A DNA stretch of 64,000 nucleotides from Alloyangia mangrovi. GTDB taxonomy: Bacteria > Pseudomonadota > Alphaproteobacteria > Rhodobacterales > Rhodobacteraceae. Made by a program: the position numbers and the translations under genes. Numbering within the stretch: position 1 is the stretch's first letter; every line of letters starts with the position of its first letter. The DNA lies in the NCBI RefSeq assembly GCF_002300555.2, contig NZ_NTHN02000014.1:1-64000 (forward strand), read 5' to 3'. Shown piece after piece: positions 41,926 to 51,232 of the stretch. The notes below the pieces were generated by a model, which saw nothing but the letters and a program-made list of their open reading frames with translations, was not told the DNA's origin and searched no databases.

Positions 41926-42879
41926 ATGCCCTTCCCGACCAATCCCCAGACCGTCGCCGTCATCGGCACGGGCACCATCGGCGCCAGCTGGGCGACGCTG
42001 TTCCTCGGCGCCGGCCTTACCGTCCGCGCCAGCGATCCCGGCGCGGGTGCCGAGGCCAAGCTGCGCGCTTTCGTCACCGCCGCCTGGCCGTCGCTGGAGG
42101 CGCTTGGGCAGACCTCGGGTCTCAGCGCCGAAGAGGCGCAGGCCGCGCTGACCTTCTTCGCCACGCCAGAAGAGGCCGCCACCGGCGCCGAGTTGGTGCA
42201 GGAGAACGCCCCCGAGCGGATCGAGATCAAGCGCGAGACCTATGCCAAACTCGAGTCGGCGCTGGCCCCCGAGGTGGTGATCGCCTCCTCGACCAGCGGC
42301 ATCATGCCCAGCGAGCTGCAGGCCGGGATGACCCACCCCGAGCGGCTGGTCGTCGGCCACCCGTTCAACCCGCCGCACCTGGTGCCGCTGGTCGAAGTGG
42401 TGCCCGGCAAGCTGACCTCGGATGCGGCGGTCGATGCGGCGATGGCCTTCTACAAGGCGATCGGCAAGGTGCCGATCAAGCTCAACCGCGAGATGATCGG
42501 CCATATCGCCAACCGCCTGCAGGCCGCCGTCCTGCGCGAGAGCGTCTATCTGGCGCGCGAGGGCGTGGCCTCGATGCAGGACATTGACCTTGCCGCCTCG
42601 ATGGGGCCGGGCCAGCGGTGGGCCTTCATCGGGCAGGGCAAGATCTTTGCGCTGGCAGGCGGTGTCGGCGGCATGGCGCATTTCCTCGATCACCTCGGCG
42701 AGGCGGTCGAGACCTGGTGGGACGACCTTGGCGACGCGCGGCTCGACACCGAGACCCGCGCCATGCTGACCGAGGCCTATGGCACGCCGACCGAGGAGAG
42801 CTTTGCCAAGGACGTCGCCTTCCGCGACGCTGCGCTGCTGCGCCGGCTCAAGGCTCTGTCGGAAGACGCCGAGGGCTGA
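41926..42879 (+). CDS. 3-hydroxyacyl-CoA dehydrogenase-family enzyme (L-carnitine or L-gulonate dehydrogenase-like)
   Basis: The 317-residue protein starts MPFPTNPQTVAVIGTGTIGA, giving an NAD-binding Rossmann fold at residues 8-30 (GTGTIGASWATLF). HPFNPPHLVPLVEVVPG holds the expected catalytic His, and MIGHIANRLQAAVLRESVYL is the hinge seen in L-carnitine 3-dehydrogenase and lambda-crystallin/L-gulonate dehydrogenase. It is on the same strand as rhaK, 66 bases later, but no rhamnose step needs it. A real 3-hydroxyacyl-CoA role seems less likely for this subgroup. Substrate unassigned. Confidence 0.8.
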   Translation: MPFPTNPQTVAVIGTGTIGASWATLFLGAGLTVRASDPGAGAEAKLRAFVTAAWPSLEALGQTSGLSAEEAQAALTFFATPEEAATGAELVQENAPERIEIKRETYAKLESALAPEVVIASSTSGIMPSELQAGMTHPERLVVGHPFNPPHLVPLVEVVPGKLTSDAAVDAAMAFYKAIGKVPIKLNREMIGHIANRLQAAVLRESVYLAREGVASMQDIDLAASMGPGQRWAFIGQGKIFALAGGVGGMAHFLDHLGEAVETWWDDLGDARLDTETRAMLTEAYGTPTEESFAKDVAFRDAALLRRLKALSEDAEG

Positions 42880-42911
42880 CAGCCCGGGCATTGATCGCAG
42901 GTTCTACAAGC

Positions 42912-42942
42912 AAACGCCGGCCGGACACGCGGGTCGGCGTTT
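42912..42942. terminator. Terminator-like hairpin between convergent genes
   Basis: An 11-bp stem (AAACGCCGGCC/GGTCGGCGTTT, one G-T pair) lies between the dehydrogenase stop and the convergent Lrp gene. The A and T ends of the stem give short U tracts in both directions. Confidence 0.6.
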
Positions 42943-42975
42943 ACCATTGCGAAGCGGCGGCACGGGGCTGCCGGC

Positions 42976-43404
42976 TCATCCCCCGACGTGCGACAACAGA
43001 AGGCTGCTCTCCGAGTTGAGCACCCCGGGCACGTCGCGGATCTCGCGCAGTACGCGGTCGAAGTTGACGAGGCTGTCGGTCCGTATCTCCACCACCAGAT
43101 CCCAGGCGCCGTTGGTGGCGTGGATCTTCGCGATCTCGGGGATCCGCGTCAGCGTGCGGATCACGTTGCGCGACAGCCGGCCCTGCAACTCGACCATGGT
43201 GATCGCGCGCACTTCGCCTTCGACATCCTGATCGGTTTCGATGGTGAACCGCCGGATCCGACCTTCGGCCACCAGCGCCTCGAGCCGGGCGCGGGCCGTG
43301 GTGCGCGAGATTCCGACGGTTTGGGCGAGCTGGGTGATCGACATGCGCGAGTCGCCGCGCAGGGCGGCTATAATGGCGCGGTCGGTGGGGGCGAGTTGTG
43401 TCAT
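42976..43404 (-). CDS. Lrp/AsnC-family regulator
   Basis: A 142-residue protein starting MTQLAPTDRAIIAALRGDSR at 43404. It has the AsnC-type helix-turn-helix (MSITQLAQTVGISRTTARARLEALVAEGRI) and a C-terminal RAM ligand domain (AITMVELQGRL, NGAWDLVVEIRTDSLVNFDR). It is divergent from the arginase/ornithine cyclodeaminase pair and probably controls it in response to arginine or ornithine. The frame stays open far upstream, antisense to arginase, but that extension is spurious. Confidence 0.9.
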   Translation of the reverse strand: MTQLAPTDRAIIAALRGDSRMSITQLAQTVGISRTTARARLEALVAEGRIRRFTIETDQDVEGEVRAITMVELQGRLSRNVIRTLTRIPEIAKIHATNGAWDLVVEIRTDSLVNFDRVLREIRDVPGVLNSESSLLLSHVGG

Positions 43405-43412
43405 CCGTCCTA

Positions 43413-43434
43413 TTTGATCTCTGAAGTGATCAAA
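43413..43434. promoter_or_regulatory. Inverted repeat in the lrp-arginase intergenic region
   Basis: TTTGATC and GATCAAA are separated by 8 bases directly upstream of the Lrp start. A related CACTTTGGTGA lies at 43458. Lrp-type proteins bind such sites, and the position fits autoregulation together with control of arginase. Confidence 0.5.
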
Positions 43435-43524
43435 GTGAACAGCCAATATGACGATCTGTCCACTTTGGTGAGCGAATTTGCCAACAGATCGGTGCATGTT
43501 GCGCCAAATCCAGATGGAGTCACC

Positions 43525-44451
43525 ATGTCCAGAACCTGTTCCCTTCTCGGCGCCCCCGTGCAGACCGGCGCATCGCAACCGGGCTGCCTCATGGGCCCCG
43601 CCAGCCTGCGCACCGCGGGGCTCGAGCCGACGCTGGCCGAGCTCGACTGGCAGGTGACCGACCTTGGCGACCTGAGCATTCCGGCGCTGTCCCCGCGGGG
43701 ACACGACAACGAAGCGATCCACAACCTCGCCGAAACCATCGCCTGGATCGAGGTGCTCGAAGCCGCCGCCTATGACGCGGCCAAGGGCCATGACCTGCCG
43801 ATCTTCATGGGCGGCGATCACTCCATGTCGGCCGGCACCGTCGCCGGGATGGCGCGCTACGCGCAGGAGCAGGGGCGCCCGCTCTTCGTGCTCTGGCTCG
43901 ACGCCCACCCCGACCTGCATTCGCTGGAGACCACCACCAGCGGCAACCTGCACGGCACCCCGGTCAACTACTTCACCGGCCAGTCCGGCAATGACGCCTA
44001 CCCGCCGCTCGCCACCGCCGTGCCGGTGGAGAACATCTGCATGATGGGCATCCGCTCGGTCGACAGGGCAGAGCACAAGCTGATCTCGGAGCAGGGCATC
44101 GAGGTGCACGACATGCGCGCCATCGACGAGACCGGTGTTCTGGCCCCGCTGAAAGCCTTCCTCGCGAAGGTGAAGGCAGCCAATGGCCTGCTGCACGTCA
44201 GCTTCGATGTCGACTTCCTCGAGCCCGGCATCGCCCCCGCCGTGGGCACCACCGTGCCCGGCGGCGCGACCTTCCGCGAGGCGCATCTGATCATGGAGAC
44301 GCTGGGCGACTCCGGGCTGGTGCGCTCGCTCGATCTGGTGGAACTCAACCCCTTCCTCGATGAGCGCGGGCGCACCGCGAAACTGCTGTGCGACCTGACG
44401 GCGAGCCTCTTTGGCCGCCGCGTGCTCGACCGCATGACCCGGAGCTTCTGA
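43525..44451 (+). CDS. rocF: Arginase
   Basis: A 308-residue ureohydrolase starting MSRTCSLLGAPVQTGASQPG, with GGAG seven bases upstream. The manganese-binding motifs are GGDHSMSAG, WLDAHPDLHS and SFDVDFLEP; the last has Glu where many arginases have Asp, and the family SxDxD core is kept. It hydrolyses L-arginine to ornithine and urea. It is coupled to the ornithine cyclodeaminase gene by TGATG, giving a two-step route from arginine to proline. Confidence 0.93.
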   Translation: MSRTCSLLGAPVQTGASQPGCLMGPASLRTAGLEPTLAELDWQVTDLGDLSIPALSPRGHDNEAIHNLAETIAWIEVLEAAAYDAAKGHDLPIFMGGDHSMSAGTVAGMARYAQEQGRPLFVLWLDAHPDLHSLETTTSGNLHGTPVNYFTGQSGNDAYPPLATAVPVENICMMGIRSVDRAEHKLISEQGIEVHDMRAIDETGVLAPLKAFLAKVKAANGLLHVSFDVDFLEPGIAPAVGTTVPGGATFREAHLIMETLGDSGLVRSLDLVELNPFLDERGRTAKLLCDLTASLFGRRVLDRMTRSF

Positions 44452-45515
44452 TGATGGCCGTGAAACCTTCCACACTCAAACCGTCGGCGCAGGCCTATGT
44501 GCCCTTCGTGTCGGTCGAGAACATGATGAAACTGGTGCACGCCCATGGCGTCGAGGCCTTCATCACCGGGCTTGCCTCGGTGATTGAGAAGGACTTCAAG
44601 CGCTGGCCCGAGTTCGACAAGACGCCGCGCGTGGCGTCGCACTCGCGCGACGGTGTGATCGAGCTGATGCCGACGGCTGATGCCGAGAACTACGGCTTCA
44701 AATACGTCAACGGCCATCCCAAGAACATGCGTGAGGGCTACCAGACCGTCACCGCCTTCGGCGTGCTCTCGTCGGTGGCCAACGGCTACCCGATCCTGCT
44801 CACCGAGATGACCCTGCTGACCGCGCTGCGCACCGCCGCGACATCGGCGCTGGTCGGCAGGTACCTCGCGCCCAAGGGCGCCGAGGTCATGGCGATGATC
44901 GGCAACGGCGCGCAATGCGAGTTCCAGGCCATGGCCTTCCGCGCGCTCTGCGGGATCAACAAGCTGCGGCTCTACGACATCGACCCGGCGGCGACCGACA
45001 AGGCCGAGCGCAATCTGAAGGCGCAGGGCTTCGAGGTTGTGCGCTGTGCAGATTCTCAATCTGCAGTTGAGGGCGCGCAGGTCATCACAACCTGCACCGC
45101 CGACAAGCAATATGCCACCATCCTGACCGACAACATGGTCGGCGCAGGAGTCCACATCAACGCCATCGGCGGCGACTGCCCGGGCAAGACCGAGCTGCAC
45201 CGCGACATCCTGCTGCGCTCGGACATCTTCGTGGAATACCCCGAGCAGACCCGCATCGAGGGCGAGATCCAGCAGCTCGACGCGGATTACCCGGTGACCG
45301 AACTCTGGCAGGTGATGCGCGGCGAGGCAGCCGGGCGGCGCGACGAGAAGCAGATCACGCTTTTCGACTCGGTCGGCTTTGCCATCGAGGACTTCTCGGC
45401 GCTCTGCTATGTGCACGGGCTGATCGAGGGCGGTGAGTTCTGCGAAATGCTCGACCTGCTGGCCGACCCGGATGATCCCCGCGATCTTTTCGGCATGCTG
45501 ACCCGCGCCGCCTGA
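44451..45515 (+). CDS. Ornithine cyclodeaminase
   Basis: A 354-residue ornithine cyclodeaminase/mu-crystallin family protein. It has VASHSRDGVIELMPTADAEN, KYVNGHPKNM (substrate-binding Lys and surrounding residues), TALRTAATSALVGRYLAPKG and the NAD-binding GNGAQCEFQAMAFRAL. GINAIGGD-like HINAIGGDCPGKTEL follows. It converts ornithine to proline and ammonia. Two adjacent ATGs (44451 and 44454) overlap the arginase stop. Confidence 0.93.
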   Translation: MMAVKPSTLKPSAQAYVPFVSVENMMKLVHAHGVEAFITGLASVIEKDFKRWPEFDKTPRVASHSRDGVIELMPTADAENYGFKYVNGHPKNMREGYQTVTAFGVLSSVANGYPILLTEMTLLTALRTAATSALVGRYLAPKGAEVMAMIGNGAQCEFQAMAFRALCGINKLRLYDIDPAATDKAERNLKAQGFEVVRCADSQSAVEGAQVITTCTADKQYATILTDNMVGAGVHINAIGGDCPGKTELHRDILLRSDIFVEYPEQTRIEGEIQQLDADYPVTELWQVMRGEAAGRRDEKQITLFDSVGFAIEDFSALCYVHGLIEGGEFCEMLDLLADPDDPRDLFGMLTRAA

Positions 45516-45534
45516 GGCGCGGGACTGACCTGAC

Positions 45535-45560
45535 ATAAGGCGCCCTCCGGGGCGCCTTAT
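45535..45560. terminator. Bidirectional terminator between ornithine cyclodeaminase and TetR
   Basis: A 10-bp stem (ATAAGGCGCC/GGCGCCTTAT) with a 6-nt loop overlaps the TetR stop codon and follows the cyclodeaminase stop by 19 bases. Confidence 0.7.
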
Positions 45561-46228
45561 GCTTTGTAGGCGGCGAGAAAGACCCGCACCGCGTCCTTGG
45601 CAACGCGGGTGATCTCTTCTTCGGTGGGGGCATCGGGGCGGCGGCCGAAGAGCCGTGGGCGCCAAGTCAACGTGGTGGCAAGCTCGATGAACTGCCCGGC
45701 GGCGAGCGCGGTGTCAGGCACGTTCAAGGTGCCGGCCTCGGTCTCGCGCCGCAGGAAGTCCTGCAGGCAGCTCAGGAAATGCCTCGCCCCGGCATCGTAA
45801 AAGCGCATGCCGAGTTCAGGCATCCGCTCGACGACGCTGATCACGATGCGCTGCGCGCGGATGACCTCTTCGGAATTGAGCTGCGTCGACAGGCCGATGG
45901 CATAGGCCATCAGCCGCTCTTCAAGCGTGCCGGCCTCGGCAAGCCGGGCGAAGATTCCGTCGAAGAAATCGCGGCGCTTGTCCTCGACCAGCGCGACGAA
46001 GAGGTCTTCCTTGTTCTCGAAGTACACATAGAGTGTGCCCTTGGAGACCCCCGCCGCCTTGCAGATGCTGTTCATCGAGGCGGCATCGAATCCCTGATCG
46101 ACAAAGACCTGCCACGCGCCGTCGAGGATTTGACGGCGCTTTTCAGGGTCTTCGCCCGCAGCGTGGCGGCGCTTCTGCGCGCAGGCCTTGGCCTTTTCCG
46201 TGAGTATGTCGAGTTTCATGCGCTTCAT
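45557..46228 (-). CDS. TetR-family repressor of the efflux operon
   Basis: A 223-residue protein with a basic N-terminal extension, then the TetR helix-turn-helix: RRQILDGAWQVFVDQGFDAA followed by SMNSICKAAGVSKGTLYVYF and ENKEDLFVALVE. The C-terminal ligand domain fits AcrR/RutR-like repressors (TetR_C, LERLMAYAIGL-type). It is divergent from the emrAB-type pump, and two near-identical palindromes lie between the genes, the first within a few bases of its own start. Confidence 0.92.
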   Translation of the reverse strand: MKRMKLDILTEKAKACAQKRRHAAGEDPEKRRQILDGAWQVFVDQGFDAASMNSICKAAGVSKGTLYVYFENKEDLFVALVEDKRRDFFDGIFARLAEAGTLEERLMAYAIGLSTQLNSEEVIRAQRIVISVVERMPELGMRFYDAGARHFLSCLQDFLRRETEAGTLNVPDTALAAGQFIELATTLTWRPRLFGRRPDAPTEEEITRVAKDAVRVFLAAYKA

Positions 46229-46232
46229 ATAA

Positions 46233-46250
46233 TCGAACCGATCGGTTCGA
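46233..46250. promoter_or_regulatory. TetR operator 1
   Basis: The perfect palindrome TCGAACCGATCGGTTCGA (20 bases with the flanking A/T) starts five bases upstream of the TetR start codon. Its arms are identical to those of the site at 46290. Confidence 0.8.
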
Positions 46251-46289
46251 TGAAGTCTTGATTTCGTTGCGGCAGCCTCCTATGTCGTG

Positions 46290-46307
46290 TCGAACCGAGC
46301 GGTTCGA
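46290..46307. promoter_or_regulatory. TetR operator 2
   Basis: TCGAACCGAGCGGTTCGA has the same two 8-base arms as operator 1 with a different central base pair. It lies 40 bases from operator 1 centre-to-centre distance 57, and 50 bases upstream of the pump gene, where bound repressor would block its promoter. Confidence 0.8.
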
Positions 46308-46356
46308 TCAGCGAATCCCTCCTCCCAATTGCTTCCGACACCCGAAGGACCTCCTC

Positions 46357-47515
46357 ATGTCCCGCCACGACCGCATCGAACCCGCCGATCCCGAGACCCG
46401 CCCCGCCGCGGCTCCGCAGGCCGCCACTCCCGAAACCGCCGAGGCGCCGCCGAAGAAGTCCGGACGCAAGAAGCGCATCCTTGGGGGGGATCGCGCTGAT
46501 CGCACTGCTGGCAGGGGGCTACGAGGGCTACGGCTGGTGGACCGACGGGCGCTTCATGATCGAGACCGATGACGCCTATGTTCAGGCGGATCTCTCGCTC
46601 GTGTCGTCCAAACTGCAGGGATATGTGGAGGAGATCCCCGTGCAGGCGAACCAGCATGTGAGCAAGGGCGACGTGCTGGTCCGGATCGAGGATGGGGATT
46701 ACCGCATCGCGCTCGAGCAGAAGCAGGCGCAGCTGCCGACGCTTGAGCGGACATTGGCCCGCATCGACGCCGAGACCGCCGCCGCAGAGGCCAGTGTGAC
46801 GCAGGCGGAAGCCGAGCTGTCCGCTGCCGAGGCCGCGCTGCGCAGCGCGCAGACCGCGTTGACCCGGGCCGAGGGGCTGGCGGCACGCAAGGTGACCTCG
46901 CAGGCCGATCTCGACGATGCCACCGAGGCGCTCGAGACCGCCAAGGCCAACCGCGCCGCCGCCGCCGCCGCGATCAAGGGCGCCGAGGCGCAGGTCGAGG
47001 TGCTGAAGGCGGAACGGGCCGAGACCGAGTCCAGCCGCCGCGAGATGGAGCTCGACATCGCGCAGGCGCAGCGGGATCTCGATCATACCGTGCTGCGCGC
47101 GCCATTTGACGGCACCGTCGCCAATATCGCCATCGAAGAGGGCGAGCTGGTCAGCATCGGCGCGCGGCTTGCCGCCGTGGTCCCGGATCACGGGCTCTAC
47201 GTCGAGGCGAACTTCAAGGAAACCCAGCTCGCCGGGATCCATCCGGGCGAGACCGTCAAGGTCAGCATCGATGCCATGGAAGGCCATGAAGTCGAGGGCC
47301 GCGTGGTCTCGGTCGCGCCGGCCACCGGTTCGGTCTTCTCGCTGTTGCCAGCTGACAATGCCACCGGCAACTTCACCAAGATCGTGCAGCGGGTGCCGGT
47401 GCGCATCGAGCTGCCCGAAGGCACGCAGGGCCTGCGCGCCGGCCTGTCGGTGGTGGTCGAGATCGACCAGCGCACCGCGCCCGCGGGCACGGAGCATGCG
47501 GAGGTCTCGAAATGA
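46357..47515 (+). pseudogene. EmrA/HlyD-type membrane fusion protein, frameshifted at a G7 run
   Basis: The gene starts MSRHDRIEPADPETRPAAAP at 46357 with AAGGA upstream. Residues up to about 44 (KKSGRKKRILGG) are in one frame; after seven G (46483-46489) the rest is one frame away, continuing IALIALLAGGYEGYGWWTDG. With six G the product has 385 residues: a membrane anchor, the fusion-protein lipoyl half-motifs (IETDDAYVQADLSLVSSKLQ, VRIEDGDYRIAL), a coiled coil rich in Ala, Glu and Gln, and LRAPFDGTVANIAIEEGELV. It should link the EmrB pump to the outer membrane. It is controlled by the divergent TetR. Confidence 0.87.
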
Positions 47516-49078
47516 GCACCGCAGCCCAACCCCAGGCCGCAGAACCCGAACTTACGCCGCGCAGGGTCGCGGCGTTTTTTCGTCATGGTCTTCGGCATGT
47601 TCATGGCGATCCTCGACATCCAGATCGTCTCGGCCTCGCTGCCCGAGATCCAGGCGGGTCTCGGTGCTTCGGCGGATGAGATCAGCTGGGTGCAGACCTC
47701 CTATCTGATCGCCGAGGTGATCATGATCCCGCTCTCGGGCCTGCTCGGGCGGATGATGTCGACGCGGTATCTCTTCGCCATCTCGGCGGCGGGCTTCACC
47801 GGGGCGTCCTTCATGTGCGCCACCTCGGGGTCGATCAACGAGATGATCCTGTGGCGCGCGGTGCAGGGCTTCCTCGGCGGCGGCATGATCCCCTCGGTCT
47901 TTGCCGCCGCCTTCACGCTCTTCCCGCCGTCGAAGCGGGCGATCGTCTCGCCGCTGATCGGCCTCGTCGCAACGCTCGCGCCCACCGTCGGGCCGACCGT
48001 CGGCGGCTATCTCAGCCACGCGATGAGCTGGCATTGGCTGTTCCTGGTGAACGTGCCGGCGGGCATCGCGGTGACCCTGGGGGTGCTGGCGCTGGTCGAT
48101 TTCGACAAGCCCGACTGGAAGCTCTTCGACAGCTTCGACTGGATCGGCCTCGGGGCGCTGGCCTGTTTCCTCGGCGCGATGGAATACGTGCTGGAAGAAG
48201 GGCCGGGCAACGACTGGTTCCAGGATGAAATCGTTGCCGTGCTCTTCGTGGTCATGGTGGTCGGCGGGATCGTCACCTTCTGGCGCGCCTTCACGCTGAA
48301 GAACCCGGTGGTGGATTTCTCGGCCTTTGCCGACACCAACTTCGCCGTCGGTTCGGTGTTCAGCTTCGTGATGGGGATCGGGCTCTACGGAATGACCTAT
48401 CTCTACCCGCTCTATCTGTCGTCGATCCGCGGCTACGACAGCCTGATGACCGGTGAGACGGTCTTCGTGTCGGGGCTTGCCATGTTCGTCTCGGCGCCGC
48501 TGGCGGGGATACTGTCGTCGAAGATGGACCTGCGGCTGATGCTGATGATGGGCTTCATCGGGTTCGGGGTGTCGTCCTGGATGCTCACCGGCATGACCGC
48601 CGACTGGGATTTCCAGGAACTGCTGTGGCCGCAGGTGCTGCGCGGGCTGTCGCTGATGATCTGCATGGTGCCGATCAACAACCTCGCGCTCGGCACGCTG
48701 CCGCCGCAGAAGATGAAGAGCGCCTCGGGGCTCTACAACCTGATGCGCAACCTTGGCGGTGCGGTGGGGCTGGCGCTGATCAACACGGCGCTGACCGATC
48801 GCGGCGCGCTGCATACGGCGCGGCTGAAAGAGGCGCTGAGCTGGGACAATCCCGAGGCGCTGCGCCAGCTCGAGATGATGGGGCAGAACCTTTCGGCGCA
48901 GGGCATCGACGGTGACAAGGGCGCGTTGCAGCAGATGGCCGGGCGCGTGGCCGAGCAGGCAACGGTGATGTCCTTTGTCGATGTCTTCCTGCTGATCACC
49001 GTGCTCTTTGCCGGGCTTGCGGTCATGGCGCTGGCGATGAAGCCTCCGGCCAAGGGGGCAGGGGCGGCGGCGCACTGA
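47512..49078 (+). CDS. EmrB/QacA-type drug efflux transporter (DHA2), frame broken near the start at a T6 run
   Basis: The natural start overlaps the emrA stop (ATGA) and reads MSTAAQPQAAEPELTPRRVA. It then shifts frame at six T (47575-47580); five T would give AAFFVMVFGMFMAILDIQIV and a 521-residue 14-helix transporter. Translation could instead begin at an ATG at 47585 (MVFGMFMAILDIQIVSASLP), but that has no ribosome-binding site and trims the first helix. Family motifs include LPEIQAGLGAS, WVQTSYLIAEVIMIPLSGLL and FRVVQGF-like WRAVQGFLGGGMIPSVFAAA. It exports drugs or other toxic compounds with the fusion protein encoded before it. Confidence 0.85.
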
Positions 49079-49128
49079 CGCGCGGCCCGCTCCGCGGGAC
49101 GGGTCGCGGGCCGGACTTGCAGACAACG

Positions 49129-49163
49129 AAGAAGGCCGCCGGATCGTCCGGCGGCCTTCTTTT
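49129..49163. terminator. Bidirectional Rho-independent terminator
   Basis: A 15-bp stem (arms AAGAAGGCCGCCGGA and its complement) with a TCG loop is followed by TT on the plus strand. It lies between the convergent emrB and helicase genes, 50 bases and 27 bases from their stops. Confidence 0.85.
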
Positions 49164-49187
49164 CATTCAGCAATCGAGGCGCGGACC

Positions 49188-51107
49188 TCAGCCCTTGCGG
49201 TGCTTCTTGGGGCCGGCTTTCTTGTGGGCACCATCGGTGTCCTTGAAGGATTTCTTGGCACCGAACTTGCCCTTGGGCTTGTCGCCCTCGGCACGCTCGC
49301 GGCGCGGGCGCTCGAAGTCGCCGTCCTCGGACTTGCGCTTAAAGCCGCCGGGGCCACCGAAGCCTTCCTTCTTCTTGAAGCCGCCTTCCTTCTTGAAGCC
49401 ACCCTCCTTGCGGAAGCCACCTTCCTTCTTGAAACCGCCTTCCTTGCGGAAGCCGCCCTCTTTCTTGAAGCCACCTTCCTTCTTGAAGCCGCCGGGCTTC
49501 TTGGGGCCGCGCGGCGCGCTCTTGAGCTCTTCGGGCAGGCCGTCGACCTGCTCCATCACCAGCCCCTGCGCCACTTCCATGTCGGGGCCGAGCGCCTCGA
49601 GGAAGCCCTCGACCGCGCTGTCGGCGATCTCGACGTAGGTCAGCTCGTCGGCGATGCGGATGGCGCCGAGCGCCTCGCGGGTGATGTTGCCGGCGCGGCA
49701 GATCTTCGGCAGCAGCCAGCGCGGGTTGGCATTGCCCTCGCGGCCGACGGTAACGGTGAACCAGCGGCTCGGGCCGAAGGGCTCGGTGCGCGGCGCCTTC
49801 TCGGCGCGGGCGTCGACCGGCAGCAGCTCCTCGGGGGCCGAGCGCAGGCTGCGCCACTGGCGCACCATAGCCTGGGCGATCTCCTCGGCGCTGTACTTCT
49901 CGGTGATCTGGGTCACCAGCGCGGCGTCGGTCTCGGGCGAGGGGTCGGTCCACATGGGATCGGCCAGCATCCGCGCCTCGTCACGCTCGAGCACGGCGTC
50001 GGCGCTGGGGGCTTCGCCCCACTCGGCCTCGACCTTGGCGAAGCGCATGATGCGCTCGGCCTTCTTGCGGTCACGCAGCGGCACGATGAGTGCCGAGATG
50101 CCCTTGCGCCCGGCGCGGCCGGTGCGGCCCGAACGGTGCAGCAGCGCCTCGTTGCTCTGCGGCAGCTCGGCGTGGATCACCAGGTCGAGGTTCGGCAGGT
50201 CGATGCCGCGGGCGGCGACATCGGTCGCCACGCAGACGCGGGCACGGCCGTCACGCATCGCCTGCAGCGCGTGGCTGCGCTCGTCCTGGCTCAGCTCGCC
50301 CGACAGGCCCACCACGGCAAAGCCGCGGTTGGTCAGGCGCGACACCAGCCGCGACACGGTGGCGCGGGTGTTGGCGAAGACGATGGCGTTGGGCGCCTCG
50401 TGGAAGCGCAGCAGGTTGGTGATCGCGTTTTCCTGGTCGCCCTGGGCGACGATCACCGCGCGGTATTCGATGTCGGAGTGCTGCTTGGCCCCGCCCTGCA
50501 CCTGGATGCGCTGCGAGTCGCGCTGGTAGCGCTGCGCCAGCTGGGCGATCTGCGGCGAGACGGTGGCCGAGAAGAGCAGCGTCTGGCGCTCGGGGTTGGA
50601 GGCCTCGAGGATGGTCTCGAGGTCTTCGCGGAAGCCGAGGTCGAGCATCTGGTCGGCCTCGTCGAGCACCACGGCCTTGACCTGCGACAGGTCAAGCGCG
50701 CCGCGGCGCAGGTGGTCGCACAGACGGCCCGGGGTGGCCACGACGATATGCGCGCCGCGCTCGAGCGCCCGGCGCTCGGTGCGCGCGTCCATGCCGCCAA
50801 CGCAGGAGGCCATGACCGCGCCGGCTTCGGCGTAGAGCCAGCTCAGCTCGCGGCGGACCTGCAGGGCCAGTTCACGGGTGGGGGCGATGATCAGCGCTTC
50901 CGGCGCGCCAGCGGCGCCGAAGCTCTCGGCGTCGCCGAGGATTGCGGGGGCAATGGCAAGGCCGAAGCCCACCGTCTTGCCCGAACCGGTCTGCGCGGAA
51001 ACCAGCAGGTCGGCACCGGCGATGGCCGGGTCGGCCACGGCTTCTTGCACCGGGGTGAGCGTTTCATATCCGCGGGCTTGCAGAGCGGCTGCGAGGGTTT
51101 GTTTCAA
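49188..51107 (-). CDS. DEAD-box RNA helicase with DbpA-type RNA-binding domain and repetitive basic tail
   Basis: A 639-residue helicase with all core motifs: Q motif ([10 protein letters not shown]), [22 protein letters not shown] ([13 protein letters not shown]), SAT, and [14 protein letters not shown] DbpA-like RNA-binding domain follows (about residues 450-525, [20 protein letters not shown]). The last 110 residues are low-complexity and basic, with seven GGF(K/R)KE units. Such proteins help ribosome assembly or mRNA turnover, often at low temperature. It is alone on its strand between terminators. Confidence 0.93.
   Translation of the reverse strand: MKQTLAAALQARGYETLTPVQEAVADPAIAGADLLVSAQTGSGKTVGFGLAIAPAILGDAESFGAAGAPEALIIAPTRELALQVRRELSWLYAEAGAVMASCVGGMDARTERRALERGAHIVVATPGRLCDHLRRGALDLSQVKAVVLDEADQMLDLGFREDLETILEASNPERQTLLFSATVSPQIAQLAQRYQRDSQRIQVQGGAKQHSDIEYRAVIVAQGDQENAITNLLRFHEAPNAIVFANTRATVSRLVSRLTNRGFAVVGLSGELSQDERSHALQAMRDGRARVCVATDVAARGIDLPNLDLVIHAELPQSNEALLHRSGRTGRAGRKGISALIVPLRDRKKAERIMRFAKVEAEWGEAPSADAVLERDEARMLADPMWTDPSPETDAALVTQITEKYSAEEIAQAMVRQWRSLRSAPEELLPVDARAEKAPRTEPFGPSRWFTVTVGREGNANPRWLLPKICRAGNITREALGAIRIADELTYVEIADSAVEGFLEALGPDMEVAQGLVMEQVDGLPEELKSAPRGPKKPGGFKKEGGFKKEGGFRKEGGFKKEGGFRKEGGFKKEGGFKKKEGFGGPGGFKRKSEDGDFERPRRERAEGDKPKGKFGAKKSFKDTDGAHKKAGPKKHRKG
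49363..49494 (-). repeat. Tandem 18-bp repeats encoding GGF(K/R)KE units
   Basis: Seven units of about 18 bp inside the helicase gene encode alternating GGFKKE and GGFRKE hexapeptides. They are similar at the DNA level, so unit number could vary between strains. Confidence 0.75.
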
Positions 51108-51232
51108 GGTCTGAGATCCGATCCAAGGACTGTCGGCGAGGGATGTCGGTACGAGGAGTCAGACCGAGTCAGGGCGCCGGGAAAGGGTGCGCTATATACC
51201 CTGCACCCCGGTCCGTAAAGCGCCGATTGAGC

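Noticed and set aside
42976-44475. A 499-codon minus-strand frame ending in the Lrp regulator
   Set aside because: Only the last 142 residues are protein-like; the upstream part is antisense to arginase. The Lrp start at 43404 fits the family.
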